Positions 23,801-35,800 of a DNA stretch of 64,000 nucleotides are shown here, piece by piece. The translations under genes were made by a program, and so were the position numbers. The stretch covers positions 10,392,636 through 10,456,635 of the forward strand of contig NC_087073.1 of NCBI RefSeq assembly GCF_026151205.1, read 5' to 3'. The notes below the pieces were generated by a model. It made no database searches, was not told the DNA's origin, and worked only from the letters and a program-made list of their open reading frames with translations. Position 1 is the first letter of the stretch, and each line of letters begins with the position of its first letter. Source of the DNA: Bolinopsis microptera. Its lineage: Eukaryota; Ctenophora; Tentaculata; Lobata; Bolinopsidae.

Positions 23801-26800
23801 AATGCAATTAGGATAACAACTAGGTAAGCCGTAAGTATAATTCAAAACACACCGCACACGCGTACACTCCAATCAGTATTACTATTTGGTAGACCGGGTA
23901 TTTTGGCGGGAATTCTGTTCCCATGGCACTGTTCTGATAGAAGCTACTTCTACTAATGGTCCAAGAGGAACGGCCGTAAAGTAGCCAGACTTCTTATCTC
24001 CTATACTGGCTGACACATGCCATGCGGACTAAAGTTAGAAATTTCGCTATGCTATAAATATATGATTGCTCTCGGAATTGAACAAACTCCTACTTATCTA
24101 GATCCTTTCTAAATTCATTAGAGTTTCATGGACTGGGGAAAAACAATCAGTACAGTCTCCCTGCTTGTGTAACTAGCAATGAAAACAATCCAAAATTATC
24201 ACATATGACATATAAGTTGTAATAGCAGAAACTTTCTAACCGTACATTCACCCGGCACTGTTCAAGAACCTATATCACTGTTTAAAATCATGACGTGAGC
24301 ACTGTACATCCAATCAGCTATTCCTTTAGTTAGGATGATAGCCAAAACTATAAGGATTTTGGAGAACTAGGGAAATAGTCATAATTCTAAAATTTGAGTG
24401 AGTTACAGGTGTTTTATTGACAACGATAAACATTTGCAACGTATTACGCTATGCCAGCGCGCACTGAGGGACTTTATGACGTCACGAGGCCACAGCTTAT
24501 TATTGCAATAACACGCGTTACACGTACGCTATAGAGCTGGTTCTTTCGGCGATACGATTCTTTACCGGTTTGTCACAGCTGATTTAAATCTTAGCCAAAT
24601 TTGAGACCACAAATTTTTCAGTTAACTGGTCCTTTAAATGTGGGATTGAAAAATTGACCATCAACTTTAAATAACTCTAGATAATTCAGTAACATGGATA
24701 AGTAATTAATTATTAACCTCGATGTGAGAGGATGGTGTCGCCCGTCACTGAAGGTCTTGTTCCTCTACCCTGGAAGAAAAAGGTGTGAAGAGTGAAAACT
24801 GTGCAGAATATCTTATATATAAGAATATCTTATATATAAAAACGCGAAATGAATGGCGATTAATGATTTAAAATTAAATCTAAGTAATAAATTCAATATT
24901 CATGAGTAATCGAGAATTTAGTCATTACTATAAGATTAACAAACTTTCAAATCGGTGTGAGAGCTGTGAGATTGTGTAATGTCATGTGATGAATGTGAGT
25001 GGATACTTGTCATCTGAAAGCGAAAGAGGATAATGGAATATCAAAATGTGAGTTGAGGGTCGAGAGAAGGTCAGGTGATTTATGATTATAAGGGTAAGAA
25101 AAATGAGGACCAAACCTCCATAAGACCGTCCATAAAGCCAAGAGCCTCAGGATCCTCAGTTAGGCTGTTGGAACCAGGGTTGTAGAGCTCTGAGGACCGG
25201 AGCATAGCCATCACATTCTCAATAAGCTGAGCAGGTAGCTGCTGGGGACTTGTGTCTTGGATACTCCGTAACATCGTTAGAATCTATGAGAGTAGAATAC
25301 AGTTTCCAAGTGGGCGGCTACGTGAGACAACTAATATACCCGAAGCAATTTCAGGTACTTGAAATGAGTGGAATAACTCATGATTTTCAAGTTAAATCAA
25401 TCAAACTTTGATAAGCATAACGATTTAACTATTTAAATAATGACATTTCATTACAAGGAAGTAAGAAATGGCAAATGACAATAGTCATGAATACGGGGGA
25501 TACGTGGCGCAAGGTTGTCCAGACATGTGACCGGAGACAGTGATTCTGGAATATTTCATAATATCATTATATCAACTGTAGAGACAGAGTTTAAATCTAC
25601 GATATAATTCTAATAGAGGTGGGTTTTAAGGGTTTACAGCAAATTTCAGTCTGAGCTTTATAAAGTTTAGTGCGAACTGATATGGTGCTCACCAAGCCAG
25701 AGTCACAACTTGGCGAATAACGCAATAAAACCTGTAAGATTTAGAACGTCCAGTAAGTTGAGCTTACAATAGAACAGGCAATTTTGGCACTAATTTGATA
25801 GACTTGTTTTTATTGCGCCTATATCAATATAGCGTCACATGCTCACCTGGCTTTCAATGGACAATGTCCTCTTGAGCTCAGAGCGCAATGTGTGTATTTC
25901 AGTGCAGTATGATTATATTGAGCGCTTAAATAACGCTAGGGCAAAGAGCAAATTGAGTTTGATAGAAGCACAAGGAGTAAACATTGAGGATTGCACTCTC
26001 GCATTTGCAAGCGAGCACCAACAATTATCACACCAAATGTTTTTTCTACTTAAAAGTTAAAGCTCATTTACAAAAACTATATCACAGCTCAACAGAAAAT
26101 GTGAAATTTCTAGAAGACTCAGCACAGCAAGCTGCACCGAAAAAACTACAAAAAATGCGGTGATTGATAAATTTTAATCGTTGCACAAATTAGTTTGATA
26201 AACATAATTAAAAACCAATAAGAATAATCCCTCACTAGGGCACTGCACTCTAAATAGAAAATGAGATGATAGAAATGGGTTCCAATCCCCTTTCAACGCC
26301 ACTTGGCTCGGTATTGACTACAGCTAACATATTGAAATTATGTCAATGTGGTGGAATTAGAAAACAACTGATTACTCTAGTAGCAGAGCATAGTTGAGTG
26401 TGCACTTCGATGTACACGATTTCTGACAACACAGGGTTGTTTGTTAGGTCATTCTAAACCAAAATCGTTTAGGTGGACAATTTGTTTCGCTAGAGACAAC
26501 CCTACAGGGCAAATTTTCTAAATTACCCTCAGTCGCGTATACGGGATTTTCGTATTTCGGCTCCTGAAGGTCATAAAGACTTCATTTTTAGCTTAAAATT
26601 ACCGCAATGGCCACATTTATATACAACTTATTAATCAATATATGGTCTAAAATTGTTTGTTTCCGAGATATCTGCAAAAAAGCAATTTTAAGCTCAGGCG
26701 TAGGCACAAATTTCATCAAATTTGTATCTCAGCTTCTGAAGGTCTTAGAGACTCAAACTTTAGCTTAAAATGACTGAAATGCACATGTTTATATTGACAC

Positions 26801-29800
26801 TATAAAGGTCATAAAGGCCCAAAATGCTTACTTCTGGAAAAAATCCAGAAAAACCGATTTTCACTGGGGCAATGAAAAAAATCTACTCTAGAAGCTAACT
26901 GAAATCGAGTATGCAGTTTGGTGTCGAAAACTTTTCTAGAAACCAGGTCCTTTGTAAGGTAATTCTGGATCAGAATTGATAAGGTACGCAATTTCTATCA
27001 GTAGTTCCAACCCTAGGAGGGAAATTTCTAAATTACCCTCAGGTGCAAATATAATTTTTGTATCTCGGCTTCTGAACGTTGTAGGGGCCTCTCTTTTAGC
27101 TCAAACTAACTGCAAAGGCCACATTTACATACAAGCTATAAAGCAACATGTAGGGTTTATAGTGCTTAGTTTTGGAGATATTCATTAAAAACTGTTTTAA
27201 CTTTCGTGCATCCTAAAATAGTAACATCAAACATGTACTTAATTTTGGTATCCCGGGCTAAAAAAGTCTTACAGATACTTTACTTGCAGCACAGCAAAAG
27301 TTCAGCATGAACACATTCAGATAATATTTATGAAGCAACACAGTTTAGTTTCAGAAGCCCCCTTCAGCTATCTTGTCTTATCCCCAAATTTATACATCTG
27401 ACGATCTCTCTTGTTGCTTCTATCTCGTTAAAGCCAAGGCTCGAACGGGACCGCTTTTTTTGCCGGGACTGGGACTGGGAAAAAGTGCCGAGACCGGGAT
27501 TAAGACCGGGACCGGGATTAGGGATCGGGATTAAGCCCGGATCCCAGTCTTAACATAAGTTGGGCTCTCTCCAGTACTGTTTGGCTATTATAGCTTATCA
27601 ACTCCAATCCAACCTCATGTAGTAGAATCTATTTCTAGTTTCCTTCAATTCTGCTATTCCCACTCTAGCTCTTTGTAGCAATCTCTGAATGCTACTTCCT
27701 GATCTATCTAGCTTCCACCAACATCCAATAATTGTTGTTATGCTACTATTAGCACCTGCAAATTCTAGCCCTATTCAGCAACCTCAGACTTACTCCTACT
27801 CTGTTCAGCTATCACGGATCACCAGAACCTGCAAATTCTAGCACTTATTCCAGCAACCTCAGACTACTTTCTGCTCTATCCAGCTAACACTAGCAAACGG
27901 TACCCACAAATTTTAGCTTCTTCTAGCTACTTCGGGCTACATCCATCCTTATTCAGTTGGTTGAGCACTCTCAAATTCTATCTGTTTTTATCTAATTTAG
28001 GCTACCTCCAGGCTCCAGCTAGAATTTGAGGGTGCTTGTGCTATCTGGATATAGCATAAGGTAGTCTAAGTGTGCTGGATAGGGCTAGAATTTGCAGGTG
28101 CTAGTGGTAGCTGAACAACAATTAGTGGGTGTTGGTGGAAGCTAGATAGAGCAGAAAGTAGCATTCAGAATTTGCTAGAAATAGCAGGTTTCCTCTTCCT
28201 CAATGAACTGGAAATTGTTGGATGCAGCTGAGTCAGCCAGAAAGAGCCAGAATAAATTGTTGCTGGTGGTGCTATAAAAGGCAAGAAGTAGCTTAAGTTG
28301 AGTTTGCTAGAAAGAGCAGAAGTTGGAGGGGCCAGGCGGCCTTGCAGTAGTAGCTAAATAGATGTAGATGTGAAAAGAGCTGGAATTGGTGGTTTCTGCC
28401 CACTGATGGTACCTGTATAGAGCAGGAGGTAGCATTCAGAGGTTGCTAGAAAGAGCTACAATTATAACATGTTGGTGGTAGCTGGGTAGAATAGGCATGG
28501 CATAGAGGTAGCAGAATTAAAGGAAACTAAAAGTACATTCTACTTCATGAGGTGGGATTGAAGTTGATTAGCCATAATAGTCAAACAGTACTGGAGAGAG
28601 CCCAACTTTTGGTAGCTATAACGAGATAGTTAGATGTTCATGTATAAATTTGGGTATTGAAGTAGTTCGAAGTAACCAGAGACATGGTTAGACGTATACA
28701 TTTGGGGATAAGACAAGATAGCTGAAGGGGGCTTCTGAAACTAAACTGTGTTGCTTCATAAATATTATCTGAATGTGTTCATGCTGAACTTTTGCTGTGC
28801 TGCAAGTAAAGTGTCTGTAAGACTTTTTTAGCCCGGGATACCAAAATTAAGTACATGTTTGATGTTACTATTTTAGGATGCACGAAAGTTAAAACAGTTT
28901 TTAATGAATATCTCCAAAACTAAGCACTATAACCCCTATGTTGCTTTATAGCTTGTATGTAAATGTGGCCTTTGCAGTTGGTTTGAGCTAAAAGAGAGGC
29001 CCCTACAACGTTCAGAAGCCGAGATACAAAAATTATATTTGCATTCTGATCCAGAATTACCTTACAAAGGACCTGGTTTCTAGAAAAGTTTTCGACACCA
29101 AACTGCATACTCGATTTCAGTTAGCTTCTAGAGTAGATTTTTTTCATTGCCCCAGTGAAAATCGGTTTTTCTGGATTTTTTCCAGAAGTAAGCATTTTGG
29201 GCCTTTATGACCTTTATAGTGTCAATATAAACATGTGCATTTCAGTCATTTTAAGCTAAAGTTTGAGTCTCTAAGCAGCAATAGCAGCAAATCTGGGGAA
29301 ACTTGGTGGACATTGACTTTTTTCACAAAATTTGAGTATGTTGACTTCAACATTATGTTGCAGCTCATTGTGGTTAATCTCAATGTTGGAGTGATGTTTT
29401 TCTGGTGCACAAAACACTACAGTACGGTTATGTTGAATATTTGTGGTTAATGGGTCATCTATGTGGCCACTGCGGTGGTTAAAATACCAGTTTTAGGGTT
29501 AACCACCATTTTGAGATATGATATTATGAACTGAGTAGTCATTATATTGAGATCATATCATGGTGCAACTATCACAAAAGTTTTCAAACCTCATGGGGAG
29601 CATTTTGTGGTCCTAATGGTGGTTAAATTGAAGATGAACGGTGAGCTATAAATATTGCTCTGATTATAGATGTATAGTGGTGGTTGTTCATTTGTGCATG
29701 GATGATAATTTTTTATCACAAATGTGCAATTTAATAGTATGGTTGATTTGAGGTGGTTAATATTCGTAAAAAGTGCTAAAAAGATGGTTAAAATGTCAAA

Positions 29801-32800
29801 ATTTGTTGTTAACCACCAATCAAAACATTATTAATGATTTTAGTCAACATTTTATGGTCAAAAAAGGACATTTGAAGGGTCTTGATAAAAGTTATCAAGA
29901 AATGTTGTCATAAAAGTGGTTAAAAGGGCTATATTACTTGCTAGGCTGTTGAACAAGGCATCTATTAAAGTGAAAATTAACCACAATATGAACTTCAGAT
30001 AATGGTTTGCTATCCAAATGAGTGTATATTTGTTTGCAAATGCATAATTGACCCCAAGTTCATGCATTGACCCCAAGTTCAAATCATTAAAACATTATTA
30101 ATGATTTTAGTCAACATTTTATGGTCAAAAAAGGACATTTGAAGGGTCTTGATAAAAGTTATCAAGAAATGTTGTCATAAAAGTGGTTAAAAGGGCTATA
30201 TTACTTGCTAGGCTGTTGAACAAGGCATCTATTAAAGTGAAAATTAACCACAATATGAACTTCAGATAATGGTTTGCTATCCAAATGAGTGTATATTTGT
30301 TTGCAAATGCATAATTGACCCCAAGTTCATGCATTCCGATCAATGTGCAGCTAAGGTGGTTAAAATGTCTCCAAAATACCCTATATTTGCACTAATTAAC
30401 CATTTTTAGAGCACATATTAGTTTTGTAAAGCTATAGCTGGCCATGCTACATTATCTAGATATTACTACCTGCTCATTTATATGACCAGAAACATTGCTG
30501 AGTCCTATGTTGCGTCCATCATAGTTAATAAAGGTCTAAAATTGACCAAAATCAGTGTTTTTGGTCGTTTTAACCACCATACGGCCACACATTTTGTTGC
30601 ATTATCTTTAAAATCACTTATTATCCTCCAGCTATCTCTCATAATCAAATTTCAAAACAAAATAAGGCACAAAAAGTTCGGAGGTTGCTGAATAATGGTT
30701 AATTTGTGATGGCTTCTGTTGACCGAAAGTCCAAAATAAACATGTTTTAACCACATTGAGGCCACATCTAAGGTTTTATGGTATTGGGACCATAGCCAAA
30801 AGTTTTGGGCACCTGAATGGTGACCTCTGCTTTTGAAATTATGGTGATATTTCAATGCTGTGCCATACCAGGTGGTTAAGTACGCGCACGCGCGCGCGCA
30901 CGCGTACAAACATGGTTTTTTTGATATACCACAGTTGGTGGTTAACTGTTCTACATCAAACCTTCACTAAAAGTATTGGGCACCATAGTGGTGACATAAT
31001 ATATAAAGAATTTAAGCCTAGACTAAATATGTTGGCCTACAGATGGTTAAGTACGCGCACGCGCGCGCGCACGCGTACACTATAACATAAACAAATAAAC
31101 CACTCCACAGACCACATTTATTAATTTTTTTAATTTCCTTCTTCAACTATGTGTCAATGAACCATTTTTGTTCAATAATGACCATCAATATTAACTGTAG
31201 TACTTATATCTTCACTGTAGTAAGGGTTTGGGTGTTAGAGGTATAAAAAATGTCCACTAACAAATCAGTCATTTTTCGACTACTTAACCACCTAACTCAG
31301 CACCAAAATGTTCTGAGATTTTTTTCGTTGCAGTATCATGAAGCTATGACATTTTTGGACCTATGTAAATATTCAGATTACTAAAATTCATAATCTGTGA
31401 TTTTTAAGGGGGGGTTAAATGCTTCAAATTGGTGTATTTCAAAGTTTCCCCAGATTTGCTGCTATTGCTGCCAGACCTTCAGAAGCTGAGATACAAATTT
31501 GATGAAATTTGTGCCTACGCCTGAGCTTAAAATTACTTTTTTGCAGATATCTCGGAAACAAACAATTTTAGACCATATATTGATTAATAAGTTGTATATA
31601 AATGTGGCCATTGCGGTAATTTTAAGCTAAAAATGAAGTCTTTATGACCTTCAGGAGCCGAAATACGAAAATCCCGTATACGCGACTGAGGGTAATTTAG
31701 AAAATTTGCCCTGTAGGGTTGTCTCTAGCGAAACAAATTGTCCACCTAAACGATTTTGGTTTAGAATGACCTAACAAACAACCCTGTGTTGTCAGAAATC
31801 GTGTACATCGAAGTGCACACTCAACTATGCTCTGCTACTAGAGTAGATCCTAGCATCGAACAATGGTCATATATAATTGACTAATTTTGTGAACCATTGT
31901 AACGGCCTCGGGTATATTCTCCTTAAAATAAAATGCAAGCAGTTGCATATTATACAGGATGCAGCTGTAATAAGTGCTGTGTCTGAGCAATACAACCATG
32001 ATCACATTCTGAGAGTGATTCACTGGCAAGATGTTGAGAATTGGATTTAAGCTCGCAATTTTATTGACCCCCTGACTTTCTGTAGGGATATTTTATGCCC
32101 ATCAAATACCATCATTGCATGTTATATCATCATACCATGCTGAGCAACGATCTTCTAGTGCTTCTGACAATTTGTCAGCAGAAAAAATTCAGAAATCAAA
32201 GTTTGCACCACTTCCCGGCCCGATTAAATTACTGTGATCTATAATCAATAACAAATCAGTAACTAGTGGTACCTTGATAATTGGGGCATCCACTTGTTTG
32301 GAAAGTCGTCTGGAGGTGTTATTAACACTGATGCTATTGATGGAGGTGTTGGAGGATTCAGTCCTAACCCGTCCGTTACTCATCCTTCTTGTAGTGGAAT
32401 TGAACTGGTTCTGTAGGGATAAAAGGTAATAGGTTGTGGTAAGGGTAAGGGTAAGGGTAAGGGTAAGGGTAAGGGTAAGGGTAAGGGTAAGGGTAAGGGT
32501 AAGGGTAAGGGTAAGGACTAAGGGTAAGGGTAAGGGTAAGGGTAAGGGGTAACGGTAAAAGGTTGAGGTAATGGTAAGGGGTAACGGTAAAAGGTGATGA
32601 GTAGGGAGCCATGGGTTAGGGGTAAGCAAATGTTCTATGACACAACAGATGTACCGTTACAGCACCAACCTTGTTGAGACAGGAGCGACAAAGTGTGGGG
32701 TTCAGCTCCAATCTACACGTTACAAAATGTGAGGGTACACTGAAAGTAGATCATCAAATAAATATTATGGTGGATTAAACTTGAATTAATAATTGAAGTT

Positions 32801-35800
32801 ATTAAATAACCATTAAACACAGTCAGAGACAAGGCATGATAAAAACATAGTCTTACTTATTTCCTTCAGCATCAAAAACAGGCATGATTTTCATTTCCAC
32901 AGATATGGGATCCAGTCCAGTTCTGTTATTTACAACTACACCCTCCCATACTTTCCCCTCAGCTTTGCAGCGCTGCATAGTTTCGATCAATCCCTGCGGT
33001 GTTTAGTACCTTTAAAGCGGTTATATTCATAAACCATGTTCAGTAGATAATGTGCATATTGAAAGTTCAATTTTGTGCCCCAACTGGCAATATACTTTAT
33101 AGCATAGCTCAGAAACCAAAGTCCGAAGTTAACGGTATGGGCAGCGATTTTTCTTGACATCCTACATTCTACAAAACAGTCATTAAAGTTAAAAACGAAA
33201 GAAAAATCTTACTGTGCCGGTTTTTTCTTCGTTCAGCAATACATCGGTAGATTTTCCCACCATGTCGATGCTCTTAAAACCAGCCAACTTTTCGAATGCA
33301 GGATTCACGTACTGTGGAAATAATGATGTTAATTAAAATTCACTATCTGCACTCCGCATATATTCTAATTGTATTTCTTTTCATCAGAAGTGTGGGTGTA
33401 CGGTTGCAGCATGAGTTGTAGTTAACCATTACGGCCTTACGGGGACAACTTCAAATTGATAGGAAGGAATTGATAAGGAACCGACCGAATCAGCTTTTTT
33501 AGTCGTACAAGAACAAGACCGGATTTCAATTTTTATCTAGAACCGGACCGAAACCGGTCCTTTTCAGCATTTCTCTTAGATCCAGATTGCGCCAGATATG
33601 CTTTTTTATATGACAAATCTTCAACGCATTGTCAAGTAACAAACTATTTTACTACATGATACAAGTGGTTTAGCTCGATCAATACAGGAATATTCGGTGA
33701 AGAAAGTCCAGACACGAGGTGTTGGCGTTTTGATGACGTTATCATGAAGATGACGCAAACAAATCGTGTGTCTGGACTCTCCTCACAGGGAATTCCTTCA
33801 TTTATTTATTAAATTATCGAGCTAAACCGTTTGTCGTAATTTATAAATCTACGTCATGAACTAATGAAATTTGTTGCTAGGGAATGGGTTGAAGTTTTGT
33901 CGCATAAAAGACAAATCCGGTTCTGGTCAAGTTCGGAGACAACCTGTACATAAAATCAGTCACTAATTACACTCATTTCACTGCCATAAACGGTAAAATT
34001 AATTATAATTCCTCTGAAAGTCCAAGGGGTACAGGTTCTTCAGATATTATACTCCAAACCTTTCTATAATGATATCTGGGTACAAAATTTAAATAACTCA
34101 ACCTTGGTGGAGACAGTGGCCACCTGAAAATTACAAAAATAAAGGAGCTGTAAATCACTTATGAAATAAATATTTACTCCAAATTTCACAATTTAAAGTT
34201 ACGTAAGACAGGTGGGTACTCAAAAAGTGCCGGTTGAGCAGGTTTGTCTGCTCAACACAGGTGGAGCAGCTCACTGACTACATGAGCTAATATAAGTGAC
34301 TAGAACTAACCCTCTCATGCTTTTTAATTGCTCCAAAGTCCTAATATTTAAAATTATGGGTTATAGCAATCATATTTCATAGAATAGGATCCTCAGAATC
34401 GGCTCAACCGAGGTGGAGACAGCATAACATGCAGTTCAAAATCTGTTATTCTGTAGTTTAGGAGCTGTAGAGTGACTGTGGCAGTCCATTTGCAATACCA
34501 ATGATTCTAAATCATCTACCAACTCATATTACAAGGCATCCTTGCTGAAAAGTACACTCAACATAGGTGGAGACTCAAATTTGGCAAATTTGGGCGTAAA
34601 TTTGACCTCAGAAGTCAAGGTTCTCCACCGCGGTTGAGTGGTTGATGGCTAGTTTGATGAGTTGTATACATGCTAAAGGGTCATCCAATGTTATTTCTTC
34701 CAGAAATCAACTGCCAAAGCTCAACTCAACCCGGTGGGGCCAGTTTTAATGCATTTTTTAATGTTTTGATGTTTAATCAACAATTTCTCCACCTTGTTGA
34801 GTACCTTTTCACAACTTTGATAGTTTTTTCATTTGCTAGAACACTTTGCTTTAAGACAGAAGGGGTAACAGTTTTATGATCCCCTACAGTAGCAGTTAAC
34901 AGAGCAGATTAGAATTAGTGATAAAACCAATGAATTTAGGCATGTTTGACAGGCTTTTTACTGTTTCTTAATAAAAGATCTCCACCCTGTTGAGCGTCAA
35001 TGGAAAAAACAAAATTTAACGGGAAGTAGAAAAGGCCGAGAAGCAACTTTCTAGCTAACCTAGAACTCTCTAAACCTTTCTCCACCCCCGGTTGAGCAGC
35101 TTTGAAAAGTGCATTTAATTTCTCCACCTCGGTTGAGCACTTAAATAAAATATTGATAAAACCATCAGATTGCAAATTTGATGTAGTTTGTGTTACCAAT
35201 AACCTTTTCCACCTTAATCAAAAGTTTCTTCAACCAGAGCCAGTCTCCACCTTAAATCTCCACCTTTTAAGGGTTTGTTTAATACCACCTGTATCTGCTC
35301 AACCGTTCAACCTTTTAATTTTTTTTTTACTCAGAGAAAGTCCTGAAAAATGTCTTGTCAGCCATATAATCAGGGAGTTTCAGTATGTGTTGAGCTGGCT
35401 CCACCACACACTTCTAAAAAAGTAAAAAATGTACAGGTTGTCTCCGAACTTGACCATCTAAGGAAAGAACCGTTTCTGGTTACAAAATTGAAATCCGTTC
35501 AGGTTCCAGTCAAGCTGAAAAAACTCATTAAATGCAAACCGATAAAACGATCGATATTCAGTAAGCTACAATAGTGCAATATACTTAAGGGGGCCGGGGG
35601 GTCTTCATCAAAATTCTCTCGAAATTGATTTTATAGTTGTTTCTGATAGAGGGGAGTGATATCTATCGGCTGCTTTTGATCCCATGGAAAAATATTGTTC
35701 CTAGCCAAAATTATCGCCAGTCAAAGGTCAGCGCTTATGTGTAATTGTATTGCGCGAGCGATTTTCAATCGCGCGCCCTGAAAATAGAGTCTAAAAATCT

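Larger units (their letters stand above)
29276..31469. mobile_element. 2.2-kb inverted-repeat element nested in the palindrome
   Basis: It begins CAGCAATAGCAGCAAATCTG and ends with the complement (CAGATTTGCTGCTATTGCTG). It interrupts the right arm of the larger palindrome exactly. The motif GGTGGTTAA/TTAACCACC recurs throughout. No transposase frame was seen. No convincing target duplication was found. Confidence 0.75.
26373..31845. mobile_element. 5.5-kb giant palindrome/foldback element with nested insertion
   Basis: The ends TACTCTAGTAGCAGAGCATA and its complement are at 26373 and 31845. The left arm (26373 to ~28000) is matched in reverse by ~28000-29275 and then, after an interruption, by 31470-31845. 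The centre is near 28000. The arm lengths agree (about 1.63 and 1.65 kb) once the interruption is removed. Open frames in it are mirrored and not coding. It lies in PDE8 intron 12. Confidence 0.85.

Noticed and set aside
29858..30343. Two nearly identical small proteins (MHELGVNYAFANKY)
   Set aside because: They come from a tandem duplication in a non-coding nested element.
32439..32600. Interstitial telomere
   Set aside because: The unit is GGGTAA, not the animal GGGTTA, and it sits in an intron; probably an ordinary hexamer repeat.
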